NCBI GenBank assembly: GCA_020160875.1
Contig: JAIUPE010000007.1
Coordinates: 1 to 61,606 of the forward strand
DNA: 61,606 nt
Direction: 5' to 3'
From: Pseudomonadota bacterium
Lineage (GTDB): Bacteria > Pseudomonadota > Alphaproteobacteria > Rhodospirillales > Rhodospirillaceae
Numbering within the stretch: position 1 is the first letter of the stretch; every line of letters begins with the position of its first letter. This document shows positions 1 to 7,452 of the stretch, piece by piece. The position numbers and the translations under genes were made by a program. Below the pieces are notes generated by a model that saw nothing but the letters and a program-made list of their open reading frames with translations, searched no databases and was not told where the DNA came from.

Positions 1-2
1 AT

Positions 3-833
3 AAGCGCGAGCTCTGGTTCCTCTTGCAGGGCCCCGATCAGGAAGTGCTGCCCGCGTACATGGATCACCGCGTGTCGGTGGCCGGCCTCATCAAGAAGCA
101 CCACAACTACGGTGGCACCATCGACGTGCGGAAGTACTCCGCGAAGAAGGTCGAGTCGGCCGAGCCCGTCGTCGAGGCCGTGCCTGACGAGGCCAAGCTG
201 CTCCTCTTCTCGCCTGGCCAGATCGAGACCATCAGCCAGCCCGGAATGGCCGTCGGCCAGAAGGGCTACGCGACCCTGCGTGGCCGCCTCGAGATGAGCG
301 GCGAAGAGTTCTACCTGGTCGTCACCAACCACGGCACCCGCCAGCAGGTGGCCTTCACGATCGAGGGCAAGGCGCAGAAGGGCCTCAAGAAGTACGTCGG
401 CGAGATCATGGTGGCCACGGGCGTCATCGAGAAGATGACGGGCTGGGGCGGCACCATTCAGGCCGAGGTCTGTGAGCCCCGCGCTCCCGAGTACCCGCCC
501 GTGTCGCGTGACACGATCGAGATCGCGACGGTCGAAGGCGCCTCGAGCAACCCCAAGACGGCCACCGTGAAGGTGAACCACGGCCTCGTCGTGAAGCTGC
601 CCGAGAAGCAGGGCTATGTCTGGGCCATCGAGCCCTCGACCGCCAAGCGCCTCTCGCTGCGTGAGGTGAACCTCGACCCCCATGGCCCCGTGCGTGAGTT
701 CTTCTTCACGCCGCGCAACCCCGGCCTGCTCGACGTCGACTTCTTCCTCGCGAAGACGCACAACCCCATGCAGGTCTCGAAGCAGTTCCGCCTCACGGTC
801 GACGTGAAGCCCCTCGAGGTCGTGCTGCCCTGA
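3..833 (+). CDS. 5'-truncated protein with OB-like and chagasin-like regions
   Basis: The reading frame is open from the first bases of the window, so the real start lies upstream; an internal TTG at 24 is not a convincing start. About 277 codons are visible. The first half contains a beta-rich stretch (RGRLEMSGEEFYLVVTNHG) that looks OB-fold-like. The second half (VKLPEKQGYVWAIE, then EFFFTPRNPG and a closing LTVDV strand) resembles the chagasin/inhibitor I42 layout. Both are inferences from pattern only. Codon choice is strongly biased to GTC/GTG/CTC/TCG, and the protein style recalls myxobacterial proteins rather than the alphaproteobacterial genes that follow. Function is unknown. It is probably foreign to the rest of the window (see the junction at 1580-1640). 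Confidence 0.6.
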   Translation, partial: KRELWFLLQGPDQEVLPAYMDHRVSVAGLIKKHHNYGGTIDVRKYSAKKVESAEPVVEAVPDEAKLLLFSPGQIETISQPGMAVGQKGYATLRGRLEMSGEEFYLVVTNHGTRQQVAFTIEGKAQKGLKKYVGEIMVATGVIEKMTGWGGTIQAEVCEPRAPEYPPVSRDTIEIATVEGASSNPKTATVKVNHGLVVKLPEKQGYVWAIEPSTAKRLSLREVNLDPHGPVREFFFTPRNPGLLDVDFFLAKTHNPMQVSKQFRLTVDVKPLEVVLP

Positions 834-906
834 GTTTCAAAACCTGCGCACCCCGGCGCGATGCCGGGTCTACCGCGCGAAGCTGAACCCCCTCTGGAGG
901 AATGCC

Positions 907-1809
907 GTGAAGCGACTGTGCGTGGCAGTGCTGGTGACGATGAGCTCGATGGCGTTGGCGCAGGAGATCGGCACGGAGATCACTCCGGTGACGCCGGGCT
1001 CGGGCACCACCAAGCCCGCCAACCAGCCCAACGACAACCCGTACGCCAACAACCCGCCTTCCAACACGGGCGACAAGCAGGCCGAGGTGAAGCCTGCCGC
1101 CAAGCCGGTCTCGGCTGACGGCATTCTTTCGGCGCAGAAGGGCGCCTTTGGCGTTCGCGCGACGTTCGGCGGCCAGGGCATCGGCCTCGCGGGTCGCGGC
1201 ACCGCCGCGGCGCCGGTCGACACGGGCTCGCTCGGCTTCTCGTACTGGGGCAGCGATCAGTTCACGCTGCTGTTCGACGTCGGCGTCGGTCTCGGAATCT
1301 CTGGCGGCGGCGTGCTCTTCGGCTTCGGCGCGACGATCGGCATGGACTACCACTTCCGCAGCTCGACCGACGCACTGCGGCCGCTCATCAACGTGCAGGT
1401 CGGCATTGGCAGCGGCATCGCGGCCGACATCGGCAACGCGCTTCAGCTGACCGCACAGTTCGCGGGTGGTGCCGAGTACTTCTTCAGCCCCAGCTTCTCG
1501 GTCTCGGGCCGCATCGGCCTGGGTCTGCGTCTTCCCTTCTCGTCGGGCAGCATGACGCTCACCACGTTCACGCCCGCCGCGATTCCGCCCGAGATCAAGA
1601 AGCGCGCGAAGCGACTGGCGAGAAGGGTGCGCGCGAACGTCATTGGACCCTGGCCGCCATTTCTCGTGCTACGCGCACCCCCTCCGATATGCCGCGGTCT
1701 TCGGGGTAGTAGGACGACGTGTCGGCGATTTGCAGGCCGCGAATCTCGCTCTCGATCGGCGGCAGCATGTCGCGGAAGCCCGGCGGGCAGATTGGTTGCG
1801 CATATTTAA
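907..1809 (+). CDS. Outer-membrane beta-barrel-like protein, 3' end chimeric
   Basis: A GTG start at 907 follows a GGAGG site at 896-900. Residues 1-18 form a signal peptide ending ALA-Q. A Pro/Asn/Thr-rich linker (about 30-65) is followed by alternating glycine/hydrophobic/aromatic strands (about 75-215) that look like an eight-stranded-type beta barrel. After residue ~225 the composition changes abruptly to Arg/Pro/Cys-rich, and this tail lies antisense to the oxidoreductase gene ending at 1640. The barrel therefore lacks its natural C-terminus, and the last ~70 codons are read-through of unrelated sequence. The barrel part is well supported; the full frame is not a natural protein in my reading. 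The role is unknown; small barrels of this kind are often surface proteins. Confidence 0.5.
   Translation: MKRLCVAVLVTMSSMALAQEIGTEITPVTPGSGTTKPANQPNDNPYANNPPSNTGDKQAEVKPAAKPVSADGILSAQKGAFGVRATFGGQGIGLAGRGTAAAPVDTGSLGFSYWGSDQFTLLFDVGVGLGISGGGVLFGFGATIGMDYHFRSSTDALRPLINVQVGIGSGIAADIGNALQLTAQFAGGAEYFFSPSFSVSGRIGLGLRLPFSSGSMTLTTFTPAAIPPEIKKRAKRLARRVRANVIGPWPPFLVLRAPPPICRGLRGSRTTCRRFAGRESRSRSAAACRGSPAGRLVAHI
1580..1640. other. Probable chimeric junction
   Basis: Left of here, two plus-strand genes share myxobacteria-like protein style and codon choice. Right of here, minus-strand alphaproteobacterial genes begin, the first with an intact C-terminus and stop at 1640. The beta-barrel frame loses its strand pattern at about 1590-1620 and continues only as antisense. 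No insertion sequence or integrase is visible at the point of change. An assembly or library chimera is the simplest explanation; a recent transfer breakpoint is possible. The exact base cannot be fixed by eye. Confidence 0.55.
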
Positions 1810-2920
1810 GACGGCCCAGGGCGGAGGTGATGCGGTCGCTGTCCTGCAGGTTGGGATTGATCCGCTTGAGGTAGCCGAACGACTCCGCGATCAGGGCGTC
1901 ATCGCTCCACGCGAATTTCGGATGCGTGATCGGCATATAGTAGGGCACGTAGACGACGGTGTCGCCAACGGGGCGGAGATTCGAGAACTCGACAATCCCG
2001 GGGATCTCAATGGCTGGATCGTTGATGTTCAACCAGAAATTTTTGGTCACGGAGTGTTTGAGTTTATGCACGACGCAGACCACACCGATGTTCTCCAGGC
2101 GCGCGTAGGCGTCTTTCACCGGCGCGGGCAGGCCCGGAATCAGTTTCGGGACCAGCGGCAACGGCATGGTCGAGATTATGTGAGTGAAATCGTGACGCAC
2201 GCCGCCGGCGGTCAATCCTGTCACCATCCCATTTTCGATATGCACTTCGCTGACCGGCGCGCCCAGATGAATGCGCCCGTTCATTGCTTCGATTCGTTCG
2301 ACCAGGCGCTTCACCAGCGTCTCGGAGCCACCTTCGATATAACCGAGCTCTTCCTGGAAAAGGTTACGCCGCGACGTGCCGACACGCTTGAGGCGCGTCC
2401 ACATCCAGGCGGCGGAGATCTTGTCGGCGTACTCAAAGAACTTTAGGGCGAACAACTTGTCCCACAGCACGTCCCAACCGCGCTGTCCGCACCAGTCCTT
2501 GAGCCATTTGTCGGCTGTGATTTTGTCGAGCTTCGACCAATCGCTGCGCTTGGTGGACAGAAAGGCCATCAGGCCGTAGCGGATCTTTGAGATGAGTCCG
2601 AGATGCGGGAACGTCAGCAGCGAGATCGGATCGCCCCATGGATAAAGGCGGCCATTATAGAAGTAGCCCATCGCCGTGGGCCGCCAGCGCATGGCCTCTT
2701 TAAGTCCAATTTCATTGAGCAAATCAAAGGTCGGTTGATCGGCCTTGCAGACAAAATGGTAGAACCGCTCGATGCTGAGGCCGCCGAGATCGAAGTGCGC
2801 GGCCATGCCGCCCGCGACTTTGTCCGCTTCGAAGACGTCAACCTGGTGGCCGGCTTTCGCGAGATGGTAAGCGGCCGCGAGACCCATGGCGCCGGCGCCG
2901 ATGACTGCGACCTTGACCAT
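1640..2920 (-). CDS. FAD/NAD(P)-dependent amine-oxidase-like oxidoreductase
   Basis: This 426-residue protein starts with a dinucleotide-binding motif (GAGAMGLAAAYHLAKAG, residues 8-24) followed by an acidic residue at the end of the second strand (VFEAD), and keeps a GG-x-A pattern (VAGGMAAHF). This is the layout of the protoporphyrinogen-oxidase / amine-oxidase / UDP-galactopyranose-mutase-like flavoproteins. Such proteins are common in cell-surface polysaccharide loci, but the substrate cannot be read from sequence. It is the last gene of the minus-strand operon starting at 10131, and its ATG overlaps the stop of the preceding epimerase gene in a TGATG arrangement at 2918-2922, so translation is probably coupled. 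Its downstream neighbourhood is lost at the suspected junction. Family assignment is firm, exact reaction unknown. Confidence 0.8.
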   Translation of the reverse strand: MVKVAVIGAGAMGLAAAYHLAKAGHQVDVFEADKVAGGMAAHFDLGGLSIERFYHFVCKADQPTFDLLNEIGLKEAMRWRPTAMGYFYNGRLYPWGDPISLLTFPHLGLISKIRYGLMAFLSTKRSDWSKLDKITADKWLKDWCGQRGWDVLWDKLFALKFFEYADKISAAWMWTRLKRVGTSRRNLFQEELGYIEGGSETLVKRLVERIEAMNGRIHLGAPVSEVHIENGMVTGLTAGGVRHDFTHIISTMPLPLVPKLIPGLPAPVKDAYARLENIGVVCVVHKLKHSVTKNFWLNINDPAIEIPGIVEFSNLRPVGDTVVYVPYYMPITHPKFAWSDDALIAESFGYLKRINPNLQDSDRITSALGRLKYAQPICPPGFRDMLPPIESEIRGLQIADTSSYYPEDRGISEGVRVAREMAARVQ

Positions 2921-3861
2921 CAGAACTCCAAGACCACGTCGGCGTAACGGCCTTTGAACGTTTCACGCACGGCGTCCGGGAACGGCGTGGCCGGCACGTT
3001 GAAAATATCCCACCAGGGAATCAGCTCAAATTCTTCGGGAATCACCAGCGCTTCAAGTTGTTTGGTCGTGAAGGGCGGGTCCTTATCGAACAGCGCGTAA
3101 ACCTTCAGCAGCACCCAGAACATGGAATAAGGAATGCGCACGATCATGGCGCCGGCCCCGGCTTCGCGTTTCACGGTGCGAATGATGTCGATGTAGTCGA
3201 CGCGGTCACGGCCTGTGATGTTGTACGTGCCTGTGGCGCGCTGTTCCAAGCAGGCACGGATGATGCGGCAGAAATCCAGGACGAACAGAGGCTGGCGCAG
3301 ATATCGCCCGGATCCAGGGATTGGAAACACCGGCACACGCCGCATAAACCGTGAAAGCCAACCCAGATGCTTGCGGTCGAACCAGCCGAACATCAGCGTC
3401 GGGCGCAGCACGACATGACGGATGCCGCTTTCGGCGATCACCTTCTCCTGGGCCTTCTTGCTTTCGGTGTACCAGTCGACGGCCTGGGAATTGATCACGG
3501 ACGAACTGATGTGAACGATATAGGGCACATCGTATTTCTTGCAGGCGGCGATGGCCTGAACGGTGGACTCGACGTTGTTGCGCGTGAACGCGCTCTCGTC
3601 CTCGCCGCCGATCTGGGCCTGCAGCATCACAACGGAATTGGCGCCGGCAAATGAGTCCTGCCATGAGCCGGACGCGGCCATGTCTGCTTCGATAACGGTA
3701 AGCTCGGGATGCAGTTTGCGTAGCACAGCGACGTTTGGCGCGTGTTTGTCCACGATGACGAGGTTGGTGAACCCTTCGTCTTTCAATTGAACGACGAGAT
3801 TCTGGCCGACAAGGCCGGCGCCGCCGAGGAGGACGATTTTATCGGTCTTATTCAGGCTCAT
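2920..3861 (-). CDS. NAD-dependent epimerase/dehydratase-like SDR
   Basis: This 313-residue extended short-chain dehydrogenase has an N-terminal Rossmann motif (GGAGLVGQNL, about 13-22), an HISSS segment holding the catalytic serine and a YTESKK active-site motif (YxxxK). The C-terminal part (about 220-310) is the variable substrate region and carries hydrophobic stretches. Enzymes of this type act on nucleotide sugars or isoprenoid-linked substrates. Its place between DprE2-like and flavoprotein genes suggests modification of the lipid-linked sugar or its acceptor, but that is inference. Ten bases separate it from the upstream gene, and its stop overlaps the start of the downstream gene. Confidence 0.8.
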   Translation of the reverse strand: MSLNKTDKIVLLGGAGLVGQNLVVQLKDEGFTNLVIVDKHAPNVAVLRKLHPELTVIEADMAASGSWQDSFAGANSVVMLQAQIGGEDESAFTRNNVESTVQAIAACKKYDVPYIVHISSSVINSQAVDWYTESKKAQEKVIAESGIRHVVLRPTLMFGWFDRKHLGWLSRFMRRVPVFPIPGSGRYLRQPLFVLDFCRIIRACLEQRATGTYNITGRDRVDYIDIIRTVKREAGAGAMIVRIPYSMFWVLLKVYALFDKDPPFTTKQLEALVIPEEFELIPWWDIFNVPATPFPDAVRETFKGRYADVVLEF

Positions 3862-3871
3862 TGCGGATGAT

Positions 3872-4609
3872 CTAGAGACGGGTACGCCGAAAAATGGCGT
3901 CGGGGACCGATCTGATGATCAGCATGATCCAGCGCCAGAACCACGGCGTATATAGTATCGCCGCGGCGCCTTCCATGGCGGCTTTGATGTCCGCCGCGAC
4001 CTTTGCGGGCGTTGCCCACAAGGGCCCCCCCTTGGCGAGACCCGCAGTCATCGGCGTGTCGACGAAACCTGGCTTCACCAATGTGACATTGACCCCATGA
4101 CGGCTCATGCGGTGGCGCAGGCCTTGCACGAAAGCGCCCAGCCCTGCCTTGGCGCTGCCATAGACGTAATTGCTTTGGCGGCCGCGGTCGCCCGCGACCG
4201 AGCCAATCACAGCAATCGAGCCCGCGCGTTGCAACTCCATGACATTGGCGATGTGCGTGAGCAACGAGGCGGCGCTGAGGAAATTGATCCCGATTTCCCG
4301 CACCATCATCTCGGCGCTGGTCTCCGCGGCGCGCTGATGGGTCAATGTCCCATGCGCGATCAGCACGCGGTCCAGCGTTCCGAGGGCGCTTTGTGCGCGG
4401 GCGACCAGGTTGGCGTGGAGTGAGAGGTCGCCGAGATCGGCGCCAGCGGTCTCGACGTGGGCCGCGCCGCGCGCGCGCAAGTCGGCGGCGATGGTCGCGA
4501 GCCGCTCTTCGTTGCGCGCCACCAAAAAGAAGCGCGCGCCTTTTTTTGCGTAAAGCCGTGCGACGGCCTGAGCAATGGCGGACGTCGCGCCGAAGATGAC
4601 CACGTTCAT
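3872..4609 (-). CDS. DprE2-like SDR (2'-keto reductase)
   Basis: I chose the ATG at 4609 because it overlaps the DprE1-like stop by four bases (ATGA), and the protein then opens directly with the Rossmann strand MNVVIFGATSAIAQA. The frame is open further upstream, but that extension is Arg-rich and unlikely. The 245-residue product has the classical SDR core, with IGSVAG carrying the catalytic serine and VYGSAKAG (YxxxK, about residues 150-157). Its C-terminus (WRWIMLIIRSVPDAIFRR) resembles the membrane-associating tail of mycobacterial DprE2. DprE2 reduces the 2'-keto intermediate produced by DprE1 to give decaprenylphosphoryl-arabinose. Being next to a DprE1-like gene makes the assignment strong; the actual sugar is inferred. 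Confidence 0.85.
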   Translation of the reverse strand: MNVVIFGATSAIAQAVARLYAKKGARFFLVARNEERLATIAADLRARGAAHVETAGADLGDLSLHANLVARAQSALGTLDRVLIAHGTLTHQRAAETSAEMMVREIGINFLSAASLLTHIANVMELQRAGSIAVIGSVAGDRGRQSNYVYGSAKAGLGAFVQGLRHRMSRHGVNVTLVKPGFVDTPMTAGLAKGGPLWATPAKVAADIKAAMEGAAAILYTPWFWRWIMLIIRSVPDAIFRRTRL

Positions 4610-5952
4610 GCCGCGGCCCCTGCGCTTACGCGGCGCCAGAAGCTGGACGAGAACCCGGGATCGATAAGACGCGCGAAATCCGTCCACTGCGGATAACCGG
4701 CCTGAAAGTCGGCGGCGGAGACCCGACCATCCTTGGCGGCGTAGATGCGGCCACCGGCCGCGCGGGTGATGGCGTCGAGGCGGGACAGCAGGGCAAGTGT
4801 CGGTGCGCCGTCATTGGCGAAGTCGAGGGCGAGGGTCGTTCCAGGCATGGGGAAGGACATCAATCCGGGCGAGGGTTTATCACCGAAGGTCTTTAGCACC
4901 GCCAGGAAAGATCCGACACCGGCTTGCGAGATCTCGGTGAGCAGTGCGCGGGTCGCTTCGCGCTCGGTCGCCGCAGGAACGACACATTGGTACTGATAAA
5001 AGCCCCGGTTGCCATAAAGGCGGTTGAACTGGCCGATAGCGTCGAGTGGGTAGAAGGCCCCGTCAAAGGGCACCACTTTGCGTGTGGGTTTGCGCGAGGC
5101 ACGGCGGATATAAAGCGCGTTGAAGACCGCCAAGGTGACCTTGTTCAATGCGATGTTCGGCAAATTGACCGGAAGCGCGAGGCGCGGGTCCTGAAGCGGT
5201 GGCGCGGGACGGGTTGCGGCGACATGGCGTGAACGCGAGAAGATGCCGCGCCCCATGGACCTTCCCCGCGCCAGGCAGTCGATCCAGGCGACGGTATATT
5301 CCCAGTCTCCGAGCGACTCATTGGTCAAGGCGTAGAAATCGTCCAACGTGTCATAGCGGATATCTTCGTTTTCGACCCAAGGGCCGGGCACGGCCTTCAA
5401 TGCGATGCGCGCCGATAGGATCAGTCCCGTCAGCCCCATGCCGCCGAGGGTGGCGCGAAAGAGCGCGGCATTTTCATCGGGTGAGCACGTCAGTACCATT
5501 CCGTCGGAGCGCATGAGACGCAGCGATAGGATGTGATTGCCGAAGCAGCCGGCGCCGTGGTGGTTCTTGCCATGTACGTCGTTGGCGATAGCACCGCCGA
5601 GGGTGACGAACTTCGTGCCCGGTGTGACCGGCGGGAACCACGTTCCGCCGTGTTGCGCGCATAGCTCCAGGACGTCCTTCAACGTAATGCCCGCTTCGGC
5701 ATCGAGCACGCCGGCGGTCGCATCGAAACTACGGACGTGATCCAGCGCGCGCATGTCGATCAGGACATTGTCCGCGTTAAGGCCGCTGTCGCCGTAGGAG
5801 CGGCCAAGCCCGCGCGCCAGGACGGGGCGCGGGCCGCATTCCTTGAGAATAGCGGGCAATTCGTCGGCGAAGGCCGGCTGCGCCATATGATGCGTAAAGT
5901 GGTGGGCGCGGCCCCAGCTCAGCGCATCCTTGCGTTGATGCAGGGCGCCCAT
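4606..5952 (-). CDS. DprE1-like FAD-dependent epimerase oxidase
   Basis: This FAD_binding_4 (VAO-type) oxidase epimerises the 2' position of polyprenylphosphoryl-ribose together with DprE2. The start at 5952 is preferred because its ATG overlaps the UbiA-fusion stop (TGATG at 5950-5954). Residues about 40-200 form the FAD domain: ARGLGRSYGDS, then GGAIANDVHGKNHH and AGCFGNHI, which match the flavin-binding signature of DprE1. Near the C-terminus the active-site lysine is kept (IYAAKDGR). At the position equivalent to Mycobacterium tuberculosis Cys387, the residue attacked by benzothiazinones, the aligned motif PGTTLALDF shows alanine. Length (448 residues) fits the family (about 460). The likely product is a lipid-linked arabinose or related pentose. 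Confidence 0.87.
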   Translation of the reverse strand: MGALHQRKDALSWGRAHHFTHHMAQPAFADELPAILKECGPRPVLARGLGRSYGDSGLNADNVLIDMRALDHVRSFDATAGVLDAEAGITLKDVLELCAQHGGTWFPPVTPGTKFVTLGGAIANDVHGKNHHGAGCFGNHILSLRLMRSDGMVLTCSPDENAALFRATLGGMGLTGLILSARIALKAVPGPWVENEDIRYDTLDDFYALTNESLGDWEYTVAWIDCLARGRSMGRGIFSRSRHVAATRPAPPLQDPRLALPVNLPNIALNKVTLAVFNALYIRRASRKPTRKVVPFDGAFYPLDAIGQFNRLYGNRGFYQYQCVVPAATEREATRALLTEISQAGVGSFLAVLKTFGDKPSPGLMSFPMPGTTLALDFANDGAPTLALLSRLDAITRAAGGRIYAAKDGRVSAADFQAGYPQWTDFARLIDPGFSSSFWRRVSAGAAA

Positions 5953-7430
5953 CAGAGATTTGCAAGCAGGCCGAGGATCGCGCACAGCGCGCCAAGGGCA
6001 AGCGAGACGCGGTCCTTCAAGGCGAAGACCACCACATCATCATGCATCTCGCCGCGACCCGCGAATAACCATGCTCGCCCCAACCAATAAGCGAGGACGG
6101 CGCACACCATCCACAACAGCTCCGGGCGGTTGTATGCGCTCACGGGCGATAAGGGATCGATCAGGAACAGGAAGAAGACCAGGATCGAACAGAAGCCGCT
6201 GGCGATGCCGAGCGCCATCAAGGTCGCGGCGTCGGCCGCGTGGTAGCCGCGTCCTGTCAGGTGGCTGCGGCCTTCGGCGGCCATCACGCGGCATTCGCTG
6301 TAGCGCTTCACCGTCGCCAGGCTAAAGAAGAAGAACATGGAGAACACGAGCAGCCACGGCGAAATGGAAGTTTCGGAGGCCGCGATGCCCGCGAGGATGC
6401 GCACGGTGAAAAGGAAACCGAGCGCCAGAAGGTCGAGGATCGGCGTGCGCTTAAGTGCATAAGAATAGGTGAGGGTCACGCCCAGATAGACGAGCGCGAC
6501 AGCGGTGAACGTCCATGGCAGTTGGGAGAGAAGAGCGGCGACGACAAGCGCCATCGCCGGCAGCGCCCTGAACGCGGAACGCAGCGGTAATGTCCCCGAG
6601 GCGAGCGGACGTTTCGACTTTGAGCGGTGCATGCGGTCCGCGCGCAAGTCCACAAGGTCGTTGAAAAGATAAGAAGCGGATGCGAGTAGGCTGAAGGTGA
6701 AAAAGCCGAGGGTCACCCGGCCGATCAGGCTCAGGTTCAAGAAATCGCCCGACAGCAGCAGCGGCACAAACAACAGCGCATTCTTGGCCCATTGCTGTAC
6801 CCGGAACGCGCGCGCCCAGGTGGCTGCGGTGACCTTCGGCGTCGCGAAAGCGCCCACGACGGTGACCGCGGGCGAGAGGTGGTCCCGCAAGTTGCAGCCG
6901 CGGCCCGCCAGCACGGCCGAGCGGCAATACTCCCAGATCACGATGTCGCGCTGCTCATCGCCGACATAGGTGAAGTTCGCGCCGAAGCGCGCCTTCAGCG
7001 CGTCGAGTTTACGGCCGCCCGCGAGGTTGGCCGTACCGTCGCTGCCCTGCACGATATCGAACAGGTCGCCAAACCGCTCGGCGACACGGCGCACGATGCC
7101 ATCATCGGATGCAGAGACGAGCGCCAGCGTGCGTCCACGCGCTTTTTCGGCTCGCAGCCACTCCAGAAGCTCCTCGTTGACGGGCAAGGTATCCACATCG
7201 AGGTCAACGCGCCGCGTGAATTCGCGCTTCAAATAGGCTTTGCCGCGCAGGAGCCAGAAGGGGATGAGCGCGAGGATCCAAGGTGTCGAGAACAACAGCA
7301 GCGCGAATTTTTCGTACAGGAGATCGGTGCGCAGTAGCGTCCCATCGAGGTCCACAACCAGCGGCACCTGAACGTCGTCGATCGCCGGCCGGGCATTCTC
7401 GTTCATCGAACCTGTCTCGCGAACGTCCAT
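5952..7430 (-). CDS. HAD phosphatase-UbiA prenyltransferase fusion (DPPR synthase-like)
   Basis: The 492-residue protein has two parts. Residues about 15-210 form a HAD hydrolase: VDLDGTLLRTD (motif I, DxDGT), LVSASDD (motif II) and YVGDEQRD (motif IV). Residues about 215-490 are a UbiA polyprenyl transferase with NDxxDxxxDR (FNDLVDLRADRMH) and several membrane helices. In mycobacteria separate proteins make decaprenylphosphoryl-5-phosphoribose (UbiA-type) and remove the 5-phosphate. Here one polypeptide probably does both, feeding the DprE1/DprE2 pair downstream. The start is either ATG 7430 (AAGGA nearby) or ATG 7406; the frame is open much further upstream but overlaps the YfhO-like gene and looks non-coding. 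The gap from the upstream stop is 22 bases. Confidence 0.85.
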   Translation of the reverse strand: MDVRETGSMNENARPAIDDVQVPLVVDLDGTLLRTDLLYEKFALLLFSTPWILALIPFWLLRGKAYLKREFTRRVDLDVDTLPVNEELLEWLRAEKARGRTLALVSASDDGIVRRVAERFGDLFDIVQGSDGTANLAGGRKLDALKARFGANFTYVGDEQRDIVIWEYCRSAVLAGRGCNLRDHLSPAVTVVGAFATPKVTAATWARAFRVQQWAKNALLFVPLLLSGDFLNLSLIGRVTLGFFTFSLLASASYLFNDLVDLRADRMHRSKSKRPLASGTLPLRSAFRALPAMALVVAALLSQLPWTFTAVALVYLGVTLTYSYALKRTPILDLLALGFLFTVRILAGIAASETSISPWLLVFSMFFFFSLATVKRYSECRVMAAEGRSHLTGRGYHAADAATLMALGIASGFCSILVFFLFLIDPLSPVSAYNRPELLWMVCAVLAYWLGRAWLFAGRGEMHDDVVVFALKDRVSLALGALCAILGLLANL

Positions 7431-7452
7431 AAGTCCTTGGGTCTCTGCAATT

